Of a stretch of DNA of 64,000 nucleotides, positions 26,525 to 36,000 are shown piece after piece. The notes under the pieces were generated by a model, which saw only the letters and a list, made by a program, of their open reading frames with translations, made no database searches and had not been told where the DNA came from. The DNA is taken from NCBI RefSeq assembly GCF_003119195.2, contig NZ_CP022253.1, positions 1-64,000 on the forward strand. Reading direction: 5' to 3'. Both the position numbers and the translations under genes were made by a program. Each line of letters opens with the position of its first letter. The stretch's first letter is position 1. The DNA comes from Azospirillum baldaniorum. GTDB taxonomy: Bacteria > Pseudomonadota > Alphaproteobacteria > Azospirillales > Azospirillaceae.

Positions 26525-27670
26525 ATGGCCAAAAAAAACAAACGTGAAGAAAAAAAATTGAAATCAGACATCAAACGAGAAATGAAAAAAGTGCCTTTAG
26601 GTATGATAATCTCTGTTAATTATGATATCGGAAGTAAGAAATGGATATCAACATATCGAGTATATGACGGCTCTCTTCATGAGGGTGTTGGAAATACGGA
26701 AAATTTATCGAGGCTGATTGCAATGTTGAAAGCCGCAGATTATGCAGAAAATGGATATCAAACAATAACTCCTGAATTTGAGGACGGAGAAAAAAAGTAT
26801 CTTCGGTGGAAAAATGAGTTAAGGTACATCTTAGATCAACAGAGGCAGTTAATTGACTATCTTATTCATAATCTTGCTGGAAATGATATCGGCTCATATG
26901 CAAATTTTGAAAAGATAAAAGGCAATACCAATGTCATTAGGTCTCTGCTCCTTATGATTCAAGCTGTCGGCGTATCGGAAAGCTCTATATATCAGCTATC
27001 TTCTTACACAAGTATGAATATTAGAGATTGTTATTCTATAGGCAGGTCTATATTAGAGACTTGTGTTAATATTTGCCTTCTGCATACATTGGGAATTGAT
27101 GCGGTTAATAGAGCCGAACGGCACGCTCTTCAGAAATACTTTAGGGACCTAGATAGAAAAGTTCATTTAACTAACGTCAAAGTCAATTTGAAGAGTGAAC
27201 TAGCCAGTAAGATTGATCCTTCTACAATTCCTGGCCTTAATGAGGCAATAAAAGAATTCTCAAGAAAAGATGGGAGCGAAGTTAGGGACTGGATAGATAT
27301 GAGTATCGATAAAAAAATAGACATAATAGCTGAATCGCATCCTATTCATTTAGGAACAACTCTTGCTGCGGCAAGGATGTCTCTGTACAGGCATTCCTCA
27401 GAGATACTGCATGGGACTTTATTTGGTGTTAGGTACTTTTTCGCGCCTAATATTTTTGTAAGAGGTCCTGCTTCTTCAAGAGAGGAGATGATTGAGAACT
27501 TGTATGAGCACTTCCTTTCGTGTTTTACGGCAATTTACTTTTCGATTGATGTTATGATTGAAATGCTCAGTGTTGAGTACGGACTGAATGGCGTTAAGGA
27601 ACGCCGCTCTGCTCTTTTAAAGCGGTTGCTGAAACTTGAATTCATAAAAGCCGCTGAGAAGGCCGAATAG
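26525..27670 (+). CDS. DUF5677-like protein, AT-rich cargo
   Basis: A 381-residue helical protein, Lys-rich at the start and strongly AT-rich in codon use compared with the flanks, so probably a recent acquisition. The middle reads like the DUF5677 family: NIRDCYSIGRSILETCVNIC, then AERHALQKYFRDLDRK, and later the conserved YRHSSEILHGTLFGV with the Ser-X-X-X-His-Gly core. Members of that family are of unknown function and sit among defence genes. The ATG at 26525 is followed at once by an A8 tract (nine A in copy A). Next to the nuclease-like and membrane genes it may form a defence module; this is inferred. Confidence 0.55.
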   Translation: MAKKNKREEKKLKSDIKREMKKVPLGMIISVNYDIGSKKWISTYRVYDGSLHEGVGNTENLSRLIAMLKAADYAENGYQTITPEFEDGEKKYLRWKNELRYILDQQRQLIDYLIHNLAGNDIGSYANFEKIKGNTNVIRSLLLMIQAVGVSESSIYQLSSYTSMNIRDCYSIGRSILETCVNICLLHTLGIDAVNRAERHALQKYFRDLDRKVHLTNVKVNLKSELASKIDPSTIPGLNEAIKEFSRKDGSEVRDWIDMSIDKKIDIIAESHPIHLGTTLAAARMSLYRHSSEILHGTLFGVRYFFAPNIFVRGPASSREEMIENLYEHFLSCFTAIYFSIDVMIEMLSVEYGLNGVKERRSALLKRLLKLEFIKAAEKAE

Positions 27671-28011
27671 AATTCAGATAGGCTTTCCCTTCGGATGTCA
27701 AATCATTCCCGCTTTACTACCTTGTCGCCGTCCAGCCCGTAGGGGGGCGACAACCCCGATCCCATCGGGTCACTCACCCGCCGGCCTGGAGCTGCTCACC
27801 TGCATGGTGATGATCGCCACGCAGCTCGCCAGCCGGGCGGGGAGGGGCGTTGTGCCCCTCTGGCGCTAGGGGGCACCGCGACCGGTGCACCGCTGGCGGA
27901 TGCCCGACAGATCGCACTCTGGTGGCCTGTGGGTGCGGTCTGCGGGGGAGGGGCTAATGTGTGGCCCCTCCACCTGGGTGTGCTCGGTGGCTGAGCGTCA
28001 GGCGCGGGCCA
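27671..28011. other. Intergenic region without a recognisable gene
   Basis: About 340 bases after the AT-rich gene. GC-rich, with several short inverted repeats (for example GGGGAGGGGC and GCCCCTC). No supported frame; it may contain transcription terminators for the flanking convergent genes. Confidence 0.5.
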
Positions 28012-28299
28012 CTAGCTTCGTTTGGCGCAGGTAAAAAGTGCATTCCAGCGTCGTAGGGCGCCTAGGGCATGCTGGTGAGCTTCCTTAACGTCGATTAGCG
28101 TAGCCGGTGAGGCGCATAGATCCTGGGATAGCTGGGCTGCGTCGGTGCGGATGTCGTTGTCGGCATGGGAACTCGCCGAAAACTGCCAAAGCGGCAGTCC
28201 GTCTTTTTCACCAATGAGGACGGGAGGCGAAACTGAAAGACCGCCGGCGCATGCCGCGAGGGTAAGTAGGCCGACCGCAGAGAGGATGGGGCGATACAT
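28012..28299 (-). CDS. Small lipoprotein
   Basis: A 95-residue predicted lipoprotein. MYRPILSAVGLLTLAACAGG has a lipobox (LAAC) with the modified Cys at residue 17. The mature part is short and contains Cys-Ala-Ser-Pro and Phe-Thr-Cys, which could form a disulfide. The ATG at 28299 starts the signal peptide directly; longer frames upstream are unlikely. Small lipoproteins are common as surface-exclusion or entry-exclusion factors on mobile elements, but nothing here proves such a role. Confidence 0.6.
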   Translation of the reverse strand: MYRPILSAVGLLTLAACAGGLSVSPPVLIGEKDGLPLWQFSASSHADNDIRTDAAQLSQDLCASPATLIDVKEAHQHALGALRRWNALFTCAKRS

Positions 28300-28612
28300 T
28301 GATGCCTCATAAATGATAAAGGTATCCACTGTTATGGGTAAGCCAGATTGCAATCTAGAGCAATCCCGCATTGAGCAAAATCGCTGAGGGAATTCCCGTC
28401 GGCGCCGTTTTGTAATTCGCTGCGTGTTATCACTGGGCGCGTATTGGCACTCTTCTCGACGCATTTCGGCCAGACTACTTACGATCAGCTAGTTATGCAT
28501 GCTACTGGTGCCTGCCGAACAGATCGTGTCGTTTGTAGAACTGCATACTCTGTATGCTTCTGCCCACTAAGTCTTGATGATACTGTCGGCCAACGACGGC
28601 ACAGACCGGTCA

Positions 28613-28882
28613 TCATCCTTCGCCGCCCTTCCTCAACCGTACCCCCGCACCCCCGCCATTCTCCGGGATGAACTCAACGCCAGCCGCTTCCATGGCCGTG
28701 CGGATAGCGTTGAGGGTGCGCGGCTGAGGTGCTGTATCCCCTTTCTCAAACCGGACAAGGGATCGCTTCGCAACCTCTCCGTTGGTTGCTTCGGCAAGCT
28801 CATCTTGACTCCAGTTCAAGAGTCCCCTGGCCGCACGGCATTGGGCTGGTGTTATCGACATGGCACTTTTAGTGACATTCAT
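28613..28882 (-). CDS. XRE-family HTH regulator
   Basis: An 89-residue protein that is nearly all helix-turn-helix domain: ITPAQCRAARGLLNWSQDEL, then EVAKRSLVRFEKGDTAPQ and NAIRTAMEAAGVEFI. This pattern (Ala-Arg-Gly-Leu-Leu-X-Trp-Ser-Gln) is typical of alphaproteobacterial single-domain regulators of small operons. There are two possible ATGs, at 28882 and 28861. The first 19-bp operator copy covers the sequence between them, so binding would hit the start codon itself. Divergent from the Rha-like gene at 29001, which it probably controls together with itself. Confidence 0.82.
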   Translation of the reverse strand: MNVTKSAMSITPAQCRAARGLLNWSQDELAEATNGEVAKRSLVRFEKGDTAPQPRTLNAIRTAMEAAGVEFIPENGGGAGVRLRKGGEG

Positions 28883-28923
28883 TGTTGACCGATGTCGTCA
28901 CGATATGGCACTTTTAGTGACAT
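28860..28923. promoter_or_regulatory. Twin 19-bp operator repeats
   Basis: ATGGCACTTTTAGTGACAT occurs at 28860-28878 and again at 28905-28923, start to start 45 bp, close to four helical turns. Each copy has the palindromic core CACTTTTAGTG. One copy overlaps the start codon of the XRE gene, the other lies in the divergent promoter region. Autoregulation by the XRE protein is the natural reading. Confidence 0.75.
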
Positions 28924-29000
28924 AGCAAGCGCGGCCGAACCGGGTGTTGGGAGCATCCGGCCCGGCCTGACCACAATCGAGCTGCATGGAGCTACGGATC

Positions 29001-30080
29001 ATGGCTGATTCCGTCAATACCACACCTTTGCCCGGCGCTGGCCGCCGGAAATCGGCTGGCGCCCTGGTGCCGACCAAGCCCGCCGACTTGCCGCCCCTGA
29101 CCCCCGATCAATTGAACGACCAAGACGGCGAGCCGCGGGTGCTCGACCTGACGATTGCTGAGCGGTTGGGGATGGCTGACCGTCACAAGATTCGCTCCCT
29201 CATCGTGAAGAACCGCGCCGAGCTGGAGAGCTACGGCCCGCTCGTCGAGGTGGATGGGGTTTCCGCTCGCCAAGCGGAAACCTACGGGGAGGTTCGGGAC
29301 ACCGTGTCCCAAACCTCCGACAAAGGAGGCCGCCCCGGCAAAGCCTACTACCTGAACGAAGGCCAAGCGCTGGTCATCTGCGCCCTGTCCCGCACCCCGC
29401 AAGCCGCCCTGGTGCGCCGGCAGATCATCGAGGTGTTCTTGGCTTACAGGCGGGGCGTGCTGCCCGTGGCCGAGGAACAGCAACAGACCATCGCCCACCT
29501 CGCCGCGGAGCTGGCCGACCTGCGCCAGCGCGTCGCCCTGATCGGCGCGGCCCCGCACATCCGGGCGATCTTCAAGGGCGGCTTCCTGCCGGGCTCCACC
29601 GCCCTGACGGTGCAGGACATCAGCATGGAATGGGACGAGCCGCGCATCTCCGACCAGCGGCTTGCGGTCCAGCTCGGGCTGCCGGACATGCACACCGTGC
29701 GCAAGCTGATCCGTTCCCACCGGAGCCTGTTGGCTGGCCTGGGCCGGATCGTGAACGTCCCGCAGGCGAAGGAGACGGTAGGGAAGGGGGATGCACCGGG
29801 CGTCTTCTGGCTGACCGAGTTGCAGTCCCTGGCCGTCTGCGGGCTGGTGAGCGGCAATGTCGCGTCGGCGAACTGTGGGCGCGGCACGGCTGACGTGCGT
29901 TTCTCTTTGTCATGGACAAGAACCGGCGTTCGGAGTCCAGTCGCAAAACCTTCATTCCACGGGACGCGTCTGTTCTTCGTCCGTTTTGAATTGTATTCCA
30001 ATATTGGAGCGGAGAAGGTGCGCCACCTTCTCCGTCACCAGATTACACAGTCACAAACCAGGAGCTTGAGACCGCGGTGA
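29001..30080 (+). CDS. Phage Rha/antirepressor-like protein with two related domains
   Basis: A 359-residue frame. Residues about 45-170 form a phage regulatory domain: VLDLTIAERLGMADRHKIRS, then GGRPGKAYYLNEGQALVICA and SRTPQAALVRRQIIEVFLAY. The same plan recurs at about 200-300 (RISDQRLAVQLGLPDMHTVR, then GVFWLTELQSLAVCGL), so the protein holds a duplicated DNA-binding domain. The second copy loses its family pattern after CGL, and the last 40 residues run through the terminator and antisense into the RTX gene 3' end, so an old frameshift or truncation is likely. The ATG at 29001 has GGAG upstream. It sits behind the XRE twin operators. Confidence 0.65.
   Translation: MADSVNTTPLPGAGRRKSAGALVPTKPADLPPLTPDQLNDQDGEPRVLDLTIAERLGMADRHKIRSLIVKNRAELESYGPLVEVDGVSARQAETYGEVRDTVSQTSDKGGRPGKAYYLNEGQALVICALSRTPQAALVRRQIIEVFLAYRRGVLPVAEEQQQTIAHLAAELADLRQRVALIGAAPHIRAIFKGGFLPGSTALTVQDISMEWDEPRISDQRLAVQLGLPDMHTVRKLIRSHRSLLAGLGRIVNVPQAKETVGKGDAPGVFWLTELQSLAVCGLVSGNVASANCGRGTADVRFSLSWTRTGVRSPVAKPSFHGTRLFFVRFELYSNIGAEKVRHLLRHQITQSQTRSLRPR
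30011..30033. terminator. Perfect hairpin between the convergent Rha-like and RTX genes
   Basis: GGAGAAGGTG, loop CGC, CACCTTCTCC. It lies about 10 bp beyond the RTX stop codon on the minus strand. No long T run, but position and perfect stem suggest a bidirectional terminator. The plus-strand frame reads through it, which supports an earlier true end of that gene. Confidence 0.55.
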
Positions 30081-33000
30081 TTTGCACACCGACCAAAGTG
30101 ACCGTATCCGAAGCGCCGAAAACGATCTGTACGTTGCCGCTCACATCGGCGGCCAATGTGTAGGTTTGACCTTCCGCCAAACCGATGAGATCGCCTTGCC
30201 CGGCGTTGAAATCTCGCAGGATGTCGTTGCCGCCGCCGTTGGAGAAGACGAACAGGTCGGCACCGCTTCCGCCAACCAACGAGTCGTCGCCGAAGCCACC
30301 GATCAACGTGTCGTTTCCGCTGCCGCCGGATAGGGTATCGTTTCCGCCCCCTCCCAAAAGCCAATCGTTCCCGTTGCCGCCGGACAGGGTGTCGTTTCCG
30401 TCCCCGCCGTCCAACCAGTCGTTGCCGTTGTCACCGCGTAGGCTGTCGGCATAGGCACCACCCGTGAGCGAGTCGTCGCCATCCCCACCGATCAGTTCCA
30501 CCGCGGCGGAGGCATTGACCGCCGTCACGGTGTCGCTGCCGACGCTGCCGCTGAACAGTTCGATGGAGGCTGAAAGGTCCAGCGTCACGCCACCGGAGTA
30601 TCGGGCATAGACCGTGTCATTACCGGCACCGCCATCCAAGGATGCGGTCTGGGTATCAACATACAGGCGATCATCACCAGCGCCTCCGAACAGCACGTTG
30701 TCGCCGCTGCCGCCAACCAGCACATCGTTTCCGTCGCCGCCATAAAGCGTGTCGTTGCCAGCGTCACCACGCAGCGTGTCGTCAAAGGCGCTGCCAACGA
30801 GCAGGTCATCGCCCGCGCCGCCGTTGATCTCCACCAGCGTGACGGAGCCAGTAGCGGTCAGGATGTCATTGCCGGAGCCGCTGAACACCCGCTCGATGCC
30901 GCTGGCGGTAAGGTCCAGGGTGAGGTTTCCGTCCCCCTGGACATAGACGGTGTCGAACCCGGCCCCGCCACTCACCAGAGCATCGTCCGCGTCGATGTAC
31001 AGCACATCATCGCCGTCTCCAGCGATTAGGGTGTCGCTGCCATTGCCGCCGGTCAATGTGTCGTTGAAAGCGCTACCAAGGATGAGGTCGTCGCCGTCAC
31101 GCCCGTTGATCGCAAGGCCGAGGAGGGCGCCGGTGCCGATCAGGCTGTCGTCTCCGCCTCCGCCATAGGCCTGTTCAATGCTGCACGCTGCCAGATCGAG
31201 ACTGGCGCCGACGCTGCCTTGAACGACGGCGGTATCGAAGCCGGCACCACCCTGCAATGGCGCGTCGGCATCGTCGAAGTAGAAGCGGTCGTCGCCATCG
31301 CCTCCGATCAGCGTATCAGCCCCTGCTCCACCGGTCAGCGTATCGTTGCCTGAACCACCGACGATCATGTTATCCAGCGTGTTTCCGGTACCGGCGAAGT
31401 TACCGGTACCAATGAAGGTCAACCGCTCCAGGTTGGCACCAAGAGTGTAACTGTTCAGCGAGGTCCGCACCTCGTCCACGCCTTCGTTGACCAATTCCCG
31501 AACCACGTCACGCACGTTGTCCACAATGTAGACGTCGTCACCGGCACCGCCGCTTAACGTATCCGCCCCTTCGCCGCCATCGAGAGTGTCTCGGGACGTC
31601 GAGCCCGACAGCTTATCGTCGCCCTCATATCCGAGGATGTGGTTTTGCAATGGAGTGCCGGTCAGCACATCGGCCCCTGGCGTTCCATGAATCGTGATGA
31701 ATTCCGGCATGGCTTCTGCCACGGTGAAGCGGCGCTGCATGACGTCGAGGGTGCCGGTGGCCGGGTTGTAACCGCTCCAGGTGGCGATCCAGCCGCCGTC
31801 GGCGGTGGCGGCGAAGGCCGGCTCCGCCTGATCGCCCAGCGTCGCCTGGGTGACGGCGATCTCGCCGCCCACCCGGTTGCCCACCGCGTCGAAGCGCTGG
31901 GCGTAGATCCCCAGCCCGCTGCCGTCCTGGTTGGCCGACACCCAGCCCACCAGATAGCCGCCGTCGGCCAGGGCGATGACGTCCGGCGCGGTCTGGGCGC
32001 CGGCGGTGGTGGTGTTCACCACGACCTCGCCGCCCACCGCCTGGCCCAGCGCGTCGTAGCGTTGCAGGACGATGCCGGAGCCGCTGCCGTCCTGTCCCGC
32101 CGACTGCCACGCCACCACCAGCCCGCCGTCGCCGAGCACCGCGACCGCCGGCTGCGACTGATCGCCCGCGGTGGTCGTGTTGATGCGGAACTCCGGCTGC
32201 GCTACTCCGGCCGCGGTGTAGCGCCGGGCGTAGAGGCCGTAGCCGCTGCCGTCCTGGCCCTGCGACTGCCACAGCACCAGAAACCCGCCGTCGCCCAGGG
32301 CGATGACTTCCGAGTTGTCCTGGTTGCCGGCGGTCGTACCGTTGACCAGGACGTCCCCGGTCACCGCGTTGCCAAACGCGTCGAAGCGCCGCAGATAAAC
32401 GTCCGAGGTGCTCTGCAGGTACAGGCCGTGCGTCCAGGTCACCACGAAGCCACCATCAGCGAGGCCGGCCATGCTCGGCAGGTACTGGTTGTCGGGGGTG
32501 CCGGCGTTGACGCGGAACTCGCCACCGACCCGTGTGCCGTCGGCGGCGAAGCGTTGGCCATGGGTGCCCCAGACGGAACCGTCCTGGCCCTCGGAATGCC
32601 AGACGATGAGGAAGCCCCCGTCGGGCAGCGCCGTCACCCGCTCCCCGTGTTGAGCGTTGGCTGTATAGCTGTTCACCCGAACCTCGCCGTCGACCGGAGT
32701 CCCATCGGCGCGGTAGAGCTGCGCGTATATGCCATAGCTGGAGCCATCCTGCCCCAGCGAGTGCCACGTCACGACGTGGTTGCCGTTCGGCAGCACCGTC
32801 ACGTCCGGCGCCCCCTGGCTGCTCGGCGTGTGCGTGTTCACACGGGACTCGGCACCGGCCACCACCGTCGCCCGCGGCGCCGTGGCCGCCAGGGCCGCCG
32901 TGTCCTCCGCCCAGGACGTGCCGTCGAAGGCGCGCACACGGATGGTGTCGTGGCCGCCCGTGGTCGCGTTCGCCACATACGTCAGGCGGTGCAGCTGGTC

Positions 33001-36000
33001 GCCGGCCAGCACGATCGGCGTGTTGGCGGCCTGCGTCACGCCGTCCAGCAGGAAGTGCCCGCCGCCCACGCTGAGATCCGTGAACTCATAGCTCTGGATC
33101 ACCACGCCCGTGCCGGCGGGCGCGTCGGACGCCACCGAGAACAGCGTCGCGGCGGCGACCGGCTGGCCAACGGCCAGAACCCGGTCGGGCGCGGTCACCG
33201 TCACCGTGACCTCCGCCACCGTGAAGCGGCGCTGCATGACGTCGAGGGTGCCGGTGGCCGGGTTGTAACCGCTCCAGGTGGCGATCCAACCGCCGTCGGC
33301 GGTGGCGGCGAAGGCCGGCTCCACCTGATCGCCCAGCGTCGCCTGGGTGACGGCGATCTCGCCGCCCACCCGGTTGCCCACCGCGTCGAAGCGCTGGGCG
33401 TAGATCCCCAGCCCGCTGCCGTCCTGGTTGGCCGACACCCAGCCCACCAGATAGCCGCCGTCGGCCAGGGCGATGACGTCCGGCGCGGTCTGGGCGCCGG
33501 CGGTGGTGGTGTTCACCACGACCTCGCCGCCCACCGCCTGGCCCAGCGCGTCGTAGCGTTGCAGGACGATGCCGGAGCCGCTGCCGTCCTGTCCCGCCGA
33601 CTGCCACGCCACCACCAGCCCGCCGTCGCCGAGCACCGCGACCGCCGGCTGCGACTGATCGCCCGCGGTGGTCGTGTTGATGCGGAACTCCGGCTGCGCC
33701 ACCCCGGCCGCCGTGTAGCGCCGGGCGTAGAGGCCGTAGCCGCTGCCGTCCTGGCCCTGCGACTGCCACAGCACCAAAAACCCGCCGTCGCCCAGCGCGA
33801 CGACCTTCGAATTGTCCTGGTTGCCGGCGGTCGTGCCGTTGACCAGCACGTCCCCGGTCACCGCATTGCCCAGCGCGTCGGCACGCCGCAGATAGACGTC
33901 CGTTTGGCTCTGTGGGTTCAAACCGTGCGTCCAGGTCACCACGAAGCCACCGTCAGCCAGAGCAGCGACATCCGGCAAATACTGATTGTCATAGGTCGTG
34001 ATGTTGATTCGGAATTCGGCACCGGCCCGCGCTCCATTGGCGGAGAAGCGCTGTGCGTACACCCCCCAAGCGTGACCATCTTGCCCTTCGGAATGCCAGA
34101 CGATCAAATAGCCCCCGTCGGGCAGCGCCGTCACCCGCTGCCCCATCTGCATGTAAGGGGTGTAGGTGTTCACCAGCACTTCGCCACCAATCGGTGTGCC
34201 ATCGGCGCTGTACAGTTGGGCATAGACACCGCTGGACACGTAGAGCTTGACTGGATTGTCCTGATCCAGCGAGTGCCACATCACGACATAGTTGCCGTTC
34301 GGCAGCACCGTCACGTCCGGCGCCCCCTGGCTGCTCGGCGTGTGCGTGTTCACACGGGATTCGGCACCGGCCACCACCGTCGCCCGCGGCGCCGTGGCCG
34401 CCAGGGCCGCCGTGTCCTCCGCCCAGGACGTGCCGTCGAAGGCGCGCACACGGATGGTGTCGTGGCCGCCCGTGGTCGCGTTCGCCACATACGTCAGGCG
34501 GTGCAGCTGGTCGCCGGCCAGCACGATCGGCGTGTTGGCGGCCTGCGTCACGCCGTCCAGCAGGAAGTGCCCGCCGCCCGCGCTGAGATCCGTGAACTCA
34601 TAGCTCTGGATCACCACGCCCGTGCCGGCGGGCGCATCGGACGCCACCGAGAACAGCGTTGCGGCGGCGACCGGCTGGCCAACGGCCAGAACCCGGTCGG
34701 GCGCGGTCACCGTCACCGTGACCTCCGCCACCGTGAAGCGGCGCTGCATGACGTCGAGGGTGCCGGTGGCCGGGTTATAGTCGCTCCAGGTGGCGATCCA
34801 GCCGCCGTCGGCGGTGGCGGCGAAGGCCGGCTCCGCCTGATCGCCCAGCGTCGCCTGGGTGACGGCGATCTCGCCGCCCACCCGGTTGCCCACCGCGTCG
34901 AAGCGCTGGGCGTAGATCCCCAGCCCGCTGCCGTCCTGGTTGGCCGACACCCAGCCCACCAGATAGCCGCCGTCGGCCAGGGCGATGACGTCCGGCGCGG
35001 TCTGGGCGCCGGCGGTGATGGTGTTCACCACGACCTCGCCGCCCACCGCCTGGCCCAGCGCGTCGTAGCGTTGCAGGACGATGCCGGAGCCGCTGCCGTC
35101 CTGTCCCGCCGACTGCCACGCCACCACCAGCCCGCCGTCGCCGAGCACCGCGACCGCCGGCTGCGACTGATCGCCCGCGGTGGTCGTGTTGATGCGGAAC
35201 TCCGGCTGCGCCACTCCGGCCGCCGTGTAGCGCCGGGCGTAGAGGCCGTAGCCGCTGCCGTCCTGGCCCTGCGACTGCCACAGCACCAGAAACCCGCCGT
35301 CGCCCAGGGCGATGACTTCCGAGTTGTCCTGGTTGCCGGCGGTCGTGCCGTTGACCAGGACGTCCCCGGTCACCGCGTTGCCAAACGCGTCGAAGCGCCG
35401 CAGATAAACGTCCGAGGTGCTCTGCAGGTACAGGCCGTGCGTCCAAGTCACCACGAAGCCACCATCAGCGAGGCCGGCCATGCTCGGCAGGTACTGGTTG
35501 TCGGGGGTGCCGGCGTTGACGCGGAACTCGCCACCGACCCGTGTGCCGTCGGCGGCGAAGCGCTGCCCATGGGTGCCCCAGACGGAACCGTCCTGGCCCT
35601 CGGACTGCCAGGCGATGAGGTAGCCCCCGTCGGGCAGCGCCGTCACCCGCTGTCCGTTCTGATTGTTGAGTGTGTAGCTGGTCACCAGCGCTTCGCCACC
35701 GATCGGCGTGCCGTCGGCGCGGTAGAGCTGGGAATAGACGCCGTACTTGGAGCCATCCTGATTCAGCGAGTGCCACGTCACGACGTAGTTGCCGTTTGGC
35801 AGCACCGTCACGTCGGGCGCCCCCTGGTCGCTCGGCGTGTGCGTGTTCACACGGGACTCGGCACCGGCCACCACCATCGCCCGCGGCGCCGTGGCCGCCA
35901 GGGCCGCCGTGTCCTCCGCCCAGGACGTGCCGTCGAAGGCGCGCACACGGATGGTGTCGTGGCCGCCCGTGGTCGCGTTCGCCACATACGTCAGGCGGTG

